A DNA stretch of 64,000 nucleotides from Blautia sp900556555 (GCA_964250615.1 CAXUGM010000001.1); one strand, 5' to 3'; positions 23,825 through 33,836 are shown, numbered from the stretch's first letter. Made by a program: numbers and translations. The notes: generated by a model from the letters alone, not told the origin.

Positions 23825-24706
23825 ATGGATAAAGTAAGACGGAATAAAACAGCGTTAGTGATATTCCTTTTGCCAGCTACAATACTGTTTGCTGTTATTA
23901 TCATCATTCCTATTTTTATGTCTGGATATTATAGTCTTCTTGAATGGGATGGTATAACAAAAGGTACCTTTGTTGGTCTGGATAATTATATTAATCTTTT
24001 TAAAGATCAGTCAATTCAATTTTCGAAAACCCTGTGGCATGCAGTGATTATTGCACTTTGCTCTGTTTTCATCCAGCTTCCTATTTCTCTGGGACTGGCA
24101 TTAATATTGGCAAAGGGAATCAAGGGTGAAAGATTTTTCCTGAGTGTCTTTTTCATCCCTGTTTTGATTTCAAGTGTTGTCATCGGACAATTATGGCTGA
24201 AAATTTACAACCCTAACTATGGATTGTTAAATACTTTTTTGAAGATGGTGGGGTTATCTGAATGGGTACACACATGGCTAGGAGAAGAAAAAACGGCTCT
24301 GGCTGCGGTTATGATTCCTATTCTCTGGCAGTTTATAGGATACCATATGCTACTGTTTTATGCAGGAATCAAATCAGTTCCAAAGGAATTGATAGAGGCT
24401 GCACAGGTTGATGGTGCAACTCCCGGGCAGATAAATACAAAAATTATCATTCCGCAGATAAAACCAATTATCAGAATGTGCCTTATATTTGCAATTGTCG
24501 GTTCTTTTAAAACATTTGATATGATTTATGTGCTTACCAATGGAGGACCTGCACATGCTTCGGAGGTGCCTTCAACACTGATGATTAATTTGATATTTGG
24601 GCGTAATCAATACGGACTTGGTTCTGCGGTTGCTGTAATGATTATCATTTTATGTTTTGTCTTTGCTGTTGGAATTAAAAAGATTTTTAAAGTGGAGGGA
24701 GAATAG
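23825..24706 (+). CDS. ABC transporter permease (MalF/MsmF-like)
   Basis: 293 residues with six hydrophobic segments. The N-terminal phrase RNKTALVIFLLPATILFAVI is typical of the MalF-like permease of oligosaccharide importers. The coupling-helix EAA motif reads IEAAQVDGATPGQINTKIIIPQIKP near residues 190-215 and contacts the ATPase. AAAGGAGAGG lies before ATG 23825. The next permease starts one base after the stop triplet, so the two are co-translated. No ATPase gene follows; a shared MsmK-type ATPase elsewhere is inferred. Confidence 0.92.
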   Translation: MDKVRRNKTALVIFLLPATILFAVIIIIPIFMSGYYSLLEWDGITKGTFVGLDNYINLFKDQSIQFSKTLWHAVIIALCSVFIQLPISLGLALILAKGIKGERFFLSVFFIPVLISSVVIGQLWLKIYNPNYGLLNTFLKMVGLSEWVHTWLGEEKTALAAVMIPILWQFIGYHMLLFYAGIKSVPKELIEAAQVDGATPGQINTKIIIPQIKPIIRMCLIFAIVGSFKTFDMIYVLTNGGPAHASEVPSTLMINLIFGRNQYGLGSAVAVMIIILCFVFAVGIKKIFKVEGE

Positions 24707-24707
24707 T

Positions 24708-25538
24708 ATGAAAAAGATAAATGCAAAAAATGCTGTTAAATATGCTGTTTTAATTTTCTGGACATTTGTCAGCCTGTTTCCACTTTACTATATGCTGATG
24801 TTTTCCTTAAAAGATAACAGTGAAATTTTTGGTGCTAACATCATTGGACTGCCAGAAAACTGGTTATGGTCTAATTATAGCAAAGCTCTGACTGCGGGAA
24901 ACATGGGATTATATTTTTTTAACAGTTGCATTGTGACTGGTGTTACTATTTTGTGTACTATTCTGTTTTCACTTATGGCAACATATGCTCTGGAACGTAT
25001 GGTGTGGAAAGGAAGAAAACAGGTAAATGCACTGTTTATGTTGGGACTTACAGTGCCTATTCATGCAGCAATCCTTCCAGTGTTTATCATATTAAGAAAG
25101 CTTCACATGCTAAATAGCTATCAGAGTTTAATCGTACCGTATATTGCGTTTGCTCTTGCTATGGCGATTATGATCTGTTCTTCTTTTATGAGCAGTATTC
25201 CTGTTGAACTGGAAGAAAGTGCCTGCATAGACGGTGCCGGTATTTATAGAATTTTCTGGGTCATTATTTGCCCTCTTATGAAGCCGGCGTTTGCATCTGT
25301 TGCAATCTTTACCTTTTTACAGGCATGGAATGAATTAATGTTTGCAATTATTTATATCAGTGATGCAAAATTTAGAACACTGTCAGTAGGTATCCAGAGT
25401 CTGTCAGGAGCCTATACAACAGACTGGGGTCCAATCGGAGCCGGGCTTGTGATTGCGACATTCCCAACGCTAATTGTATATCTGTTAATGAGTAAAAAGA
25501 TACAGACTTCTCTTATGGCAGGTGCTATCAAAGGATAG
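24708..25538 (+). CDS. ABC transporter permease (MalG/MsmG-like)
   Basis: 276 residues from ATG 24708 (GGAGGGAG upstream). Six membrane segments; the start KYAVLIFWTFVSLFPLYYML, then LMATYALERM and the EAA loop ELEESACIDGAGIYRIFWVIICPLMKP identify a MalG-type permease. It pairs with the MalF-type protein upstream to form the membrane channel. The final residues LMAGAIKG are typical of this family, where AGAxKG ends the protein. Followed 41 bases later by the GH51 gene. Confidence 0.92.
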   Translation: MKKINAKNAVKYAVLIFWTFVSLFPLYYMLMFSLKDNSEIFGANIIGLPENWLWSNYSKALTAGNMGLYFFNSCIVTGVTILCTILFSLMATYALERMVWKGRKQVNALFMLGLTVPIHAAILPVFIILRKLHMLNSYQSLIVPYIAFALAMAIMICSSFMSSIPVELEESACIDGAGIYRIFWVIICPLMKPAFASVAIFTFLQAWNELMFAIIYISDAKFRTLSVGIQSLSGAYTTDWGPIGAGLVIATFPTLIVYLLMSKKIQTSLMAGAIKG

Positions 25539-25579
25539 TAGTTTTATGATTTGAAATATCAAAAAAAGGAGTGGCACAC

Positions 25580-27088
25580 ATGGAGGCAAAGCTGAAAATT
25601 GCAGAAGAGTTTGCGTTTGCTGCAGTGGATTCAAGGTTATATGGTTCTTTTGTAGAACATCTTGGCAGGATTATTTATGGTGGGATTTATGATCCCGAAT
25701 CACCAGATAGTGATGAAAAAGGATTTAGAAAAGACGTTATTCAAGCAGTAAAAGGATTGAACACTCCGATTATCAGGTATCCGGGTGGAAACTACGTTTC
25801 CAATTACAGGTGGGAGGATAGTGTAGGGCCAGTGGAAAAACGCCCTAAAAAAATCGACCTGTCCTGGAAAAGTATCGAGCCGAATATTGTTGGTCTGGCT
25901 GAGTTCGAGGCTTGGGCAAAAAAGGTGGACTCTTCCATTAATATGGCAGTAAATCTTGGAACCAGAGGAATTGAAGATGCAAGAAATCTGATTGAATATT
26001 GTAATTTTGACGGGGATTCTTATTATGCAAATCTAAGAAGAAAACATGGGCATCCTGAACCATATAAGTTTAAGACATGGTGTCTTGGAAATGAGATGGA
26101 TGGTTCCTGGCAGGTAGGGCATAAGGATGCAGTGGAATATGGAAAACTGGCAAATGAAGTTGCCAAAGCTATGAAAACAGTAGATGACAGTATTGAATTA
26201 GTAGTCTGCGGAAGCTCAGGGCTGGAAATGGACACATTTGGCGACTGGGAATTGAAGGTGCTTGAAGAGTGTTACGAAAATGTGGATTTTCTATCTCTTC
26301 ATCAATATTATGGAAATGAAGAAGATGATTTGGAAAATTATCTGGCGAAGTCAGAAGGTATGGATCGGTTTATTTCTGGGGTGACAGCGATTTGTGATGC
26401 TGTGAAAGCAAAGAAGAAAACAGATAAGACCATAAATCTTTCTTTCGATGAATGGAATATCTGGTACCATTCCAAAGGCGAGGAAGAGGCAAACAAAAAC
26501 TGGTCAGTAGCGCCTCATCTGTTAGAAGAAATTTACAACTTTGAGGATGCATTGGTCATAGGGTGTCTTTTGATTACATTGCTGAAACATGCAGACCGTG
26601 TTAAAATTGCTTGTCTTGCACAATTAGTTAATGTGCTGGCACCTATTATGACAGAGGAAAATGGAGAAATGTGGAGACAAACTACGTATTTTCCATTTGC
26701 CCAGGTTTCCAATTATGGAAAAGGTAAGGTTCTGACTCCGTATGTAGCAGTAGATACTTATGACTGTAAAGAATGGAAAAATGTAAAGAAAGTTGAGACT
26801 ATAGCAGTCTTAAACGAAGAAAGCAAGGAATTGGTAGTCTTTGCAGTAAATCGAAGTCGGGAAATGTGCAGATTTTCAGTGGATAGTCTGGATATTCCGT
26901 TAGATTTTGTTGTCCAGTTCAGTGAGATGGAGGGATTTGATATCAAACAAACAAATTCCGTACAAAATGAAATGGTTATCCCAAAAGATTCAGAAAATAT
27001 CGTAATAGAAGATAACAGTATTTCTGCTGTTTTACAGCCTCTATCATGGAATATGATTAGAATAAAAATACAGGAGAGTTTCTTTTGA
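25580..27088 (+). CDS. GH51 alpha-L-arabinofuranosidase, intracellular
   Basis: 502 residues from ATG 25580 (AAAGGAG eight bases upstream). GH51 retaining enzyme that removes arabinofuranosyl side groups from arabinoxylan or arabinan oligosaccharides. The acid/base Glu is E172 in CLGNEMDGSW and the nucleophile is E291 in SFDEWNIWYH; RYPGGNYVSNYRWED near residue 75 is also diagnostic. The length matches bacterial AbfA enzymes. There is no signal peptide, so it acts on imported oligosaccharides. It is directly behind the importer genes. Confidence 0.95.
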   Translation: MEAKLKIAEEFAFAAVDSRLYGSFVEHLGRIIYGGIYDPESPDSDEKGFRKDVIQAVKGLNTPIIRYPGGNYVSNYRWEDSVGPVEKRPKKIDLSWKSIEPNIVGLAEFEAWAKKVDSSINMAVNLGTRGIEDARNLIEYCNFDGDSYYANLRRKHGHPEPYKFKTWCLGNEMDGSWQVGHKDAVEYGKLANEVAKAMKTVDDSIELVVCGSSGLEMDTFGDWELKVLEECYENVDFLSLHQYYGNEEDDLENYLAKSEGMDRFISGVTAICDAVKAKKKTDKTINLSFDEWNIWYHSKGEEEANKNWSVAPHLLEEIYNFEDALVIGCLLITLLKHADRVKIACLAQLVNVLAPIMTEENGEMWRQTTYFPFAQVSNYGKGKVLTPYVAVDTYDCKEWKNVKKVETIAVLNEESKELVVFAVNRSREMCRFSVDSLDIPLDFVVQFSEMEGFDIKQTNSVQNEMVIPKDSENIVIEDNSISAVLQPLSWNMIRIKIQESFF

Positions 27089-27158
27089 TTTTATTTGTTT
27101 TTCGTTTTTTAATGTGTATAATGTAAGTAAATTCTACAATATTGGATGGTAAACAGAT

Positions 27159-28892
27159 ATGAAAAAATGGGTACATAAAATTAGGGAATGGTATTCTTCA
27201 CGCAAATTAAGAGAAAAAACAACATCTTTATTTGCAATAATTTTATGTACCTATATTTTGCTTTTTTTAGGGCTGTATCAGTTTGGAATCAAAGCAAATA
27301 TGAAGGAATACATCTATAATGCAAATAAAGATGTGCTTAATTCTGTTGAGAAAAATATAACGGACAGTTTTCAGGATAGTAGTACGGTAAGTAAATGGAT
27401 CATGAATAGCAAGGAAATTCTGGCTTATCTGAACACGGATGACGAAAATAATTCTCAGATTATTTATGATGCATTGACTTCAATTTATGCGTTTGTAACT
27501 ACAGAGAATGATCTGTCATCAGTCTATATATTCAGAAATGATGGAAATTATATCAGCATAAATAACGGTGTTACCTATGTAGATAAGAATCAGATGGATG
27601 AAGACTGGTACGAAGAGATTGAGGATGCAAATGGCGGCTATGTGATAAAAATTAATGGTGGAGGCATCTTCCGTCAAAGTTCAGACAAACCATTGGTTTC
27701 TTTAATCCGTGTGATACATGATATCAATACACAAAAGCCTGTTGGGATTATTGCAATTAATTATTTTAATGATATCTTAAAGTATGCATACTCAAAATTC
27801 GATGACAATAAAAAAGAATTTATTATGTTTGATCTTCAGGGAAATAAAATAGAGGGTTCTGAAGAACTGACAGAGTATTCGGAAATAGTCAAAAAAGGAA
27901 ATATATCCAAGAAGGTTACGGAGATTGATAAGAATATTTTCAGCAAAAGAATTCCAGGCACACCAGTAGTAATGGTAGAAAAAGATAATACAACAGCATT
28001 TCAAGTAGTTACTCCTCAGATTATTACTGCAATTGTTGTGTTTGTTTTTGTTACACTTCTGGGCTTTTTTGTTATCGGTCTGTTTATCAAATTTTCCATT
28101 ACAAATCCAGTGGAGAGCCTGGTGCGTTCCATGAGGGAAGTGAAAAATGGATGGTTGAGGCGTGTGAGCATCAAACTTCCAGATGACGAGATTGGAGAAC
28201 TGAAAAACAGCTACAATACTATGCTGGTAGAAATCAACAGACTAATCGATGTTATCGTTGAAAAAGAAACAGCTTATCAAAAAGCAGAATTAAATGCACT
28301 GCAAGAACAGATTAAACCACATTTTCTCTATAATACGCTGGAAACCATTGCACTATTGGCACTTGAAAAACCAAGAGAGGAAGTTTATGATGCCATTGAA
28401 ACACTGGGGGATTTCTACAGAAAGTTCCTTAGCAAAGGACGGGAACAGATTACTTTGTCAGATGAGTTTGAAATAGCAAAAAATTACCTTAAATTACAGG
28501 AATTACGTTACGGGGATATCTTTCGTGCGACTTATGAATTAGACGAAAAAGTACAGAATGTTCTGATTCCAAGGCTGATTCTTCAGCCTTTGGTGGAGAA
28601 CGCAATTTACCATGGAATCAGACCAAAAGGAGAAAAGGGGGATATTTTAATTGAAGCAAAACTGCAAGAGCAGGAACTGGTCATAAAAGTGAGGGATACA
28701 GGCATTGGAGCAAGCCAGACCTGGATATCGGAAGTAATGTCAAAGGAAGGACAAAGCTTTGGCTTAAAAAGTACGTTGGAAAGAATTTCTAAATATTATC
28801 ATGATAGGTCAAGCTATCATATTTCAAGTGAAGAGGGATATTACTTTGAAGTAGACATTTATATCCCGGTTGAAGAACTGACATATGTATAA
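27159..28892 (+). CDS. YesM-like membrane sensor histidine kinase
   Basis: 577 residues. Membrane helices at about residues 25-46 and 287-310 bracket an extracytoplasmic sensor domain of about 240 residues (dCache-like by layout). A HAMP domain follows (FSITNPVESLVRSMREV), then the His_kinase domain with ALQEQIKPHFLYNTLETI, where His is the phosphosite of the LytS/YesM class, and HATPase_c with PLVENAIYHGI and GIGAS. It should sense a sugar or its binding protein outside the cell and phosphorylate the adjacent AraC-type regulator. A possible TATAAT lies at 27117-27122. The 3' end is followed closely by the regulator gene. Confidence 0.93.
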   Translation: MKKWVHKIREWYSSRKLREKTTSLFAIILCTYILLFLGLYQFGIKANMKEYIYNANKDVLNSVEKNITDSFQDSSTVSKWIMNSKEILAYLNTDDENNSQIIYDALTSIYAFVTTENDLSSVYIFRNDGNYISINNGVTYVDKNQMDEDWYEEIEDANGGYVIKINGGGIFRQSSDKPLVSLIRVIHDINTQKPVGIIAINYFNDILKYAYSKFDDNKKEFIMFDLQGNKIEGSEELTEYSEIVKKGNISKKVTEIDKNIFSKRIPGTPVVMVEKDNTTAFQVVTPQIITAIVVFVFVTLLGFFVIGLFIKFSITNPVESLVRSMREVKNGWLRRVSIKLPDDEIGELKNSYNTMLVEINRLIDVIVEKETAYQKAELNALQEQIKPHFLYNTLETIALLALEKPREEVYDAIETLGDFYRKFLSKGREQITLSDEFEIAKNYLKLQELRYGDIFRATYELDEKVQNVLIPRLILQPLVENAIYHGIRPKGEKGDILIEAKLQEQELVIKVRDTGIGASQTWISEVMSKEGQSFGLKSTLERISKYYHDRSSYHISSEEGYYFEVDIYIPVEELTYV

Positions 28893-28908
28893 CAGTGGAG
28901 AGGGACTT

Positions 28909-29649
28909 ATGTATCGTGTAATGATCGTGGATGATGAAGCAGCGATTCGAAATTTGCTGAAAAAAACAATTAAGTGGGAAGAGATGAATCTTCATGTTGA
29001 AGGAGAGGCGGCAAGCGGTGTTGAAGCAATCAATATTATTGACGAAATCCGGCCAGATATCATCTTTGTTGATATAGAAATGCCATTTATGAATGGGATA
29101 GAATTTGCCGGGCTTGCAATGAAGAGATATCCCAAATTAAAGATTATCATACTGACTGCATATGATGAATTTAATTACGCAAAGGCATGTATTGGTATCG
29201 GAGTCAGCAATTATTGTCTAAAACCAATCGTGCGGAAAGAAATCAATGAAGCACTTCAAAAAGTGATAGAGCAGCTTGACAAAGAAAAGACTCAGGATGA
29301 GCTAGAGGAAGTGACAGATGAGATGTGCGGATACAGCCTTTCTGTAGAAAATATTGTCAGGTATATGAGGGAAAATTATGATGATAAAACATTAAATTTA
29401 ACTTCTGTTGCTAAGATGTTTGGATTTAATTCGTCTTATTTGAGCCGTAAATTTAAAGAAGAAACAGGACAGGGATTATCTGCCTATCTTACAGAAATAA
29501 GAATGGAAAAGGCGAAAGAATTAGCAAAAAAGGGAACTGTCATGTACATGACAGCACAAAAAGTGGGTATACCCGATCCGAATTATTTTGGAAAACTTTT
29601 CAAAAAATATGTAGGGATTGCATACTCAGCATATCAGACAGAAAAATAA
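28909..29649 (+). CDS. YesN-like response regulator with AraC-type DNA-binding domain
   Basis: About 246 residues. Receiver domain first: MIVDDEAAIRN, phospho-acceptor Asp in DIIFVDIEMPFMNG near residue 53, and the conserved Lys in YCLKPI. The C-terminus is an AraC double helix-turn-helix: LNLTSVAKMFGFNSSYLSRKF and TAQKVGIPDPNYFGKLFKKY. GAGAGGGA precedes ATG 28909; an in-frame ATG at 28885 overlaps the kinase gene and would add eight residues. With the upstream kinase it probably activates the importer and glycosidase genes of this locus. Confidence 0.93.
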   Translation: MYRVMIVDDEAAIRNLLKKTIKWEEMNLHVEGEAASGVEAINIIDEIRPDIIFVDIEMPFMNGIEFAGLAMKRYPKLKIIILTAYDEFNYAKACIGIGVSNYCLKPIVRKEINEALQKVIEQLDKEKTQDELEEVTDEMCGYSLSVENIVRYMRENYDDKTLNLTSVAKMFGFNSSYLSRKFKEETGQGLSAYLTEIRMEKAKELAKKGTVMYMTAQKVGIPDPNYFGKLFKKYVGIAYSAYQTEK

Positions 29650-29667
29650 AATGGGAGGAATTTTACA

Positions 29668-31785
29668 ATGAAAAATTACAAAAATAAACGCACAGAAGCA
29701 AGAAAAAAAGCAAAAGAGTTAGTGTCAAAAATGACATTATTGGAGAAGGCATCACAATTAAAATACGATGCTTCCCCGGTGGAACGCCTGGGAGTTCCAA
29801 CCTATAATTATTGGAATGAGGCTCTGCACGGTGTGGCAAGAGCCGGTGTAGCCACCATGTTTCCTCAGGCAATCGGCATGGCAGCAGCATTTGACGAGGA
29901 TGCCATGGAACAGGTGGGAGATATCATTGCCACAGAAGGCAGGGCAAAATACAATGAATATGCAAAACATGAGGACAGGGACATTTACAAGGGGCTTACC
30001 TTCTGGTCACCGAATGTAAATATCTTCCGTGACCCACGCTGGGGAAGAGGCCATGAGACCTACGGAGAAGACCCGTATCTGACTTCACGTCTGGGCGTAC
30101 GTTTTGTGGAAGGGCTTCAGGGAGAAGGGCCTGTTATGAAAGCAGCAGCCTGTGCAAAGCACTTTGCGGTGCACAGTGGTCCGGAGGCAATCCGTCATGA
30201 ATTTGATGCCAAAGCGACGAAAAAAGACATGTGGGAAACGTATCTTCCGGCATTTGAAGCATTGGTTACAGAGGCTGATGTGGAATCGGTTATGGGAGCC
30301 TATAACAGAACAAACGGGGAACCGTGCTGTGGTCATAAATATTTGATGGAAGATGTTCTGAGAGGAAAGTGGAATTTTGACGGCCATTATGTTTCAGACT
30401 GCTGGGCAATCAAGGATTTTCACGAAAATCATAAAGTTACAAAAAATGCCAGGGAATCAGCAGCACTTGCATTAAAGAAAGGCTGTGACGTAAACTGTGG
30501 AAATACCTATCTTCACCTGATGGCAGCCGTGGAAGAAGGGCTGATTACAGAGGAAGAAATCACTAAAGCAGCAGAGCGTCTGTTTACCACCCGTTTCCTT
30601 CTGGGACTGTTTGAAGGAAGCGAATATGATGATATTCCGTATGAAGTGGTAGAGTGTAAGGAGCATCTGGAGGCAGCCGTGGAAATGGCAAGAAAAGGCT
30701 GTGTGCTGCTGAAAAATGATGGGGTGCTTCCTCTTGATAAAAGCAAGCTGAAAACCATCGGAGTGGTTGGACCAAATGCCAACAGCCGTGCAGCACTGAT
30801 TGGAAATTATCACGGAACAGCTTCCAGGTACATCACTGTATTGGAAGGAATCCAGGATGAGGTGGAAGACGATGTGCGTGTACTGTATTCAGAAGGCTGT
30901 CATCTTTCTAAAGACAGGGTGGAGAATCTGGCGTGGAGCCAGGATAGGATATCAGAGGCTGTAATCACAGCAGAACACAGTGACGTAGTGATCATTTGTG
31001 TGGGGCTTGACGAGACTTTGGAAGGAGAAGAAGGTGATACCGGAAACAGTGATGCATCTGGAGATAAGAAAGACCTTCATCTTCCAAAAGTACAGGAAGA
31101 ACTGATTGAAAAAGTGACTGCTGTGGGAAAACCGACGATTGTGGTTCTTATGGCGGGAAGTGCCATTGATCTGAGTTATGCGGACGAAAACTGTAATGGA
31201 ATCCTTCAGGCCTGGTATCCTGGCGCAAGAGGTGGAAAAGCCGTGGCAGATTTGCTGTTTGGAAAAGTATCTCCGTCAGGAAAACTGCCTGTAACTTTCT
31301 ACAGAACTCTGGAAGGTATGCCTGCATTTACTGATTATTCCATGAAAAACCGTACATACCGCTATATGGAGAGCGAAGCATTGTATCCTTTTGGATATGG
31401 ATTGACTTATGGAAACGTACAGGTAAAAGACGCTAAAGTATTGAATCAGGTGACTGCGGATTCAGACATAGAATTGGAAGTAACCGTGGAGAATGCAGGA
31501 AGAGATACAGAAGAGGTAGTTCAGGTTTACATAAAAGATATGGACTCTCCGTTAGCCGTACGAAATTACAGCTTGTGTGGATTTCAGCGGGTAGAAGTAA
31601 AAGAAGGAGAGAGCCAAAAAGTAACCTTTACGATTTCCAATAAAGCTATGATGGTTGTAGATGAGCAGGGAGAACGCCATGTAGACAGCAAACATTTTAC
31701 GTTGTTTGTGGGAGTGTCTCAGCCGGATAGCAGAAGCAGGGAACTTACCGGGAAAACTCCTGTGGAGGTTCAGGTAATACTGTAA
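29668..31785 (+). CDS. GH3 beta-xylosidase/beta-glucosidase, intracellular
   Basis: 705 residues. GH3 enzymes release terminal beta-linked sugars with retention. N-terminal barrel domain with LGVPTYNYWNEALHGVAR, PRWGRGHETYGEDP and the catalytic nucleophile D244 in HYVSDCWAIKD; the C-terminal alpha/beta sandwich starts with GCVLLKNDGVLPL, and a fibronectin-III-like domain closes the protein (ENAGRDTEEVVQVYIKD). The NEALHG phrase is common in GH3 xylan beta-xylosidases. No signal peptide. GGGAGGAATTTTACA before ATG 29668. It lies behind the two-component genes in the same direction and shares the arabinoxylan context; glucosidase activity is the alternative. Confidence 0.93.
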   Translation: MKNYKNKRTEARKKAKELVSKMTLLEKASQLKYDASPVERLGVPTYNYWNEALHGVARAGVATMFPQAIGMAAAFDEDAMEQVGDIIATEGRAKYNEYAKHEDRDIYKGLTFWSPNVNIFRDPRWGRGHETYGEDPYLTSRLGVRFVEGLQGEGPVMKAAACAKHFAVHSGPEAIRHEFDAKATKKDMWETYLPAFEALVTEADVESVMGAYNRTNGEPCCGHKYLMEDVLRGKWNFDGHYVSDCWAIKDFHENHKVTKNARESAALALKKGCDVNCGNTYLHLMAAVEEGLITEEEITKAAERLFTTRFLLGLFEGSEYDDIPYEVVECKEHLEAAVEMARKGCVLLKNDGVLPLDKSKLKTIGVVGPNANSRAALIGNYHGTASRYITVLEGIQDEVEDDVRVLYSEGCHLSKDRVENLAWSQDRISEAVITAEHSDVVIICVGLDETLEGEEGDTGNSDASGDKKDLHLPKVQEELIEKVTAVGKPTIVVLMAGSAIDLSYADENCNGILQAWYPGARGGKAVADLLFGKVSPSGKLPVTFYRTLEGMPAFTDYSMKNRTYRYMESEALYPFGYGLTYGNVQVKDAKVLNQVTADSDIELEVTVENAGRDTEEVVQVYIKDMDSPLAVRNYSLCGFQRVEVKEGESQKVTFTISNKAMMVVDEQGERHVDSKHFTLFVGVSQPDSRSRELTGKTPVEVQVIL

Positions 31786-31794
31786 AATGTAAAG

Positions 31795-31837
31795 AAATAC
31801 TGGTGGTCAGAAATGATTCTGCACCGCCAGTATTTTT
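31795..31837. terminator. terminator between the convergent GH3 and GH120 genes
   Basis: Arms AAATACTGGTGGT and ACCGCCAGTATTT with a 15-base loop and TT tail on the plus strand; the reverse strand has ATTTCTTT after the stem, so it can serve both genes. Confidence 0.85.
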
Positions 31838-31844
31838 GTATGCT

Positions 31845-33836
31845 TTATTTATTTACCAATGGTTTTTTTGCGTCTTTAGCATTTGCAAAAGGACCTGGAA
31901 TCACATTTATACCCCGGTGTCCGCCGAAATAGTCTGTGTCAAACTGAATGTCTGTTCCATCTGGATTTTCAAACCGCTGTTCAGGTTCAAATGCCATGCC
32001 AAGCACATCCGTATTAATCATTCTGCCCCTAAAGTCTTTCAGACAGTCATAGATATTGGTATCCAGATAATAATTTCCATCTTTTTCAAGAAGCTCTACT
32101 TTTACGTCTTCAGAGGAAATCAGGCCATTGACCTCATTTTTGCAGGCTTTTGCACCGCCAAGGTAAGCGTTTCCTTCTGTCCATACAGGCAGATGACCAA
32201 AATGTACAGGCTCCAGTGCACTCATGTTGGCTGGCTGACTGAAATCAAACTGAGCCTTCCATTCTTCATAAGTAGGATATTCATCAAACATCCAGGTACC
32301 TGCTTTCCGGTTTTCTGTGTCAAATCCGTCGTTGGAATCGTGCATGATGATCACATCCTTGTCAGGCCATTTCTGAACAAAAATATTGTTATAAAATCTG
32401 TCGTCACCATGCAGGAATGTCATAAATCCCATGACTTCTGTGCGGTGTGGGATATGATATGGTGTGTAACGCCAGCCGGTTCCTTCACCTACGCAGGTGA
32501 GAGCACCACAGATTAAATTATGTACCATAGCAACTCCCTGGGTCGCAAATCTCAAACTTGCTTCAGAAAGCATAATATTATGATCAATCAAAGTCGGTCC
32601 ATGGCTTACTTCAACAAAGATATCCTGGGACATCATGCCTCCCTTTAAAACTTTGGCAAAAGCAGGGCGCTGGTTATCATGGAGAAGATTTTGGGACAGG
32701 CGGGTTCCCTGTGCTTCCCAGTCGCACCAGATGCCCATAGTGCAATGGTGAATATGATTTCTTCTCATCGTTACGTCAATGGCAGCATGCATCTTAATTC
32801 CTGCGATTTCCGCTCCTCCCTGTTCCATCATATTGTTGATATGGTGGATGTGGTTATCTTCGATTAAACTGAATACACCGCCCATACGTCCGATGATTCC
32901 GCCCTGTTCACAGTGGTGAATATTATTTCTGCGGATAATGTGACCGCCGATGTTTTCCTTCAGCCATCCATGATACTGACCGCGGCATACAGCGTCACGC
33001 TCCATTTGTGTAGGGCTTTTTACGTATTTATAAGTGAAATAATGGTCATTTGCAGGGTCGAGATATTTCCCTACAGAAATACCGGCGCATTTGCTGTTGG
33101 AGATGTCACAGTCTTCTATGATCCAGCCTTTGCTCCAGTGCGGGCCAATCATACCGTCTTGAAACGCAGCCGGGGGAGCCCAGGTGGTAGCAGCTTTATT
33201 AATGTTAAATCCACTTACGGTAATGTAGTTTCTGCCTGTTGCAGATGGCATGAAGCATTCCCTTCTTACATTGATTTCCACATTTTCTTCATTGGGATTT
33301 TTTCCCTGGAAGTTTGCGTAAATTACGGTTTCGTCTTTTTCTTCATCCTGCTCGGTGTACCATTTGTAGACAGAGTCTTCCGGCACCCAGCTGCATTCAT
33401 ACACCTCTCCCTTGATACAGTCCAAAAGAGAAGAGGTTTCGTATAAAGCCTTATCATTGAGATATACACATCCTGTATGTTTATCAGCTCTTGCGAAATA
33501 CCAGTCCCCATACACAAATGTTGTATAAGGATTATAATTTCCGAAAATACTGTTTGGCACACGGCAGACCCATACATTCCCTTCGTATAATTTCCAGGTT
33601 TTAATCTGTTCTGCACCTGTAATTACGGCTTTAAGAGGCTCTGTACTACGGTAAGTAATCCGTGCTTCTTCTGTTCCGGCATAAACCGGGTCTACATATT
33701 CACGATAAATACCCGGAGCTACCAGAACTTCATCTCCTGGCTGTGCTATTTTAGCAGCATCGTTAATGTGGCGAAATGGCATCTGGGAAGTTCCATTTCC
33801 ATCATATCCTGCGTTTGCATTTACATAAATCTTCAT
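31845..33836 (-). CDS. GH120-type beta-xylosidase, right-handed beta-helix
   Basis: 663 residues with repeated short beta-helix turns such as HIIRRNNIHHC and LIEDNHIHHI. The full pattern matches GH120 beta-xylosidases of the Thermoanaerobacterium XylC type: N-terminal YVNANAGYDGNGT...FRHINDAA, WAPPAAFQ, NWSKGWIIED-like HWSKGWIIED, then CDWEAQGTR with Asp372 and FVEVSHGP with Glu409, the two catalytic acids of the family. About fourteen residues are inserted between them compared with my memory of XylC. No signal peptide, so it acts on imported xylo-oligosaccharides. AGGAGGA ten bases before ATG 33836. It converges with the GH3 gene. Confidence 0.85.
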   Translation of the reverse strand: MKIYVNANAGYDGNGTSQMPFRHINDAAKIAQPGDEVLVAPGIYREYVDPVYAGTEEARITYRSTEPLKAVITGAEQIKTWKLYEGNVWVCRVPNSIFGNYNPYTTFVYGDWYFARADKHTGCVYLNDKALYETSSLLDCIKGEVYECSWVPEDSVYKWYTEQDEEKDETVIYANFQGKNPNEENVEINVRRECFMPSATGRNYITVSGFNINKAATTWAPPAAFQDGMIGPHWSKGWIIEDCDISNSKCAGISVGKYLDPANDHYFTYKYVKSPTQMERDAVCRGQYHGWLKENIGGHIIRRNNIHHCEQGGIIGRMGGVFSLIEDNHIHHINNMMEQGGAEIAGIKMHAAIDVTMRRNHIHHCTMGIWCDWEAQGTRLSQNLLHDNQRPAFAKVLKGGMMSQDIFVEVSHGPTLIDHNIMLSEASLRFATQGVAMVHNLICGALTCVGEGTGWRYTPYHIPHRTEVMGFMTFLHGDDRFYNNIFVQKWPDKDVIIMHDSNDGFDTENRKAGTWMFDEYPTYEEWKAQFDFSQPANMSALEPVHFGHLPVWTEGNAYLGGAKACKNEVNGLISSEDVKVELLEKDGNYYLDTNIYDCLKDFRGRMINTDVLGMAFEPEQRFENPDGTDIQFDTDYFGGHRGINVIPGPFANAKDAKKPLVNK

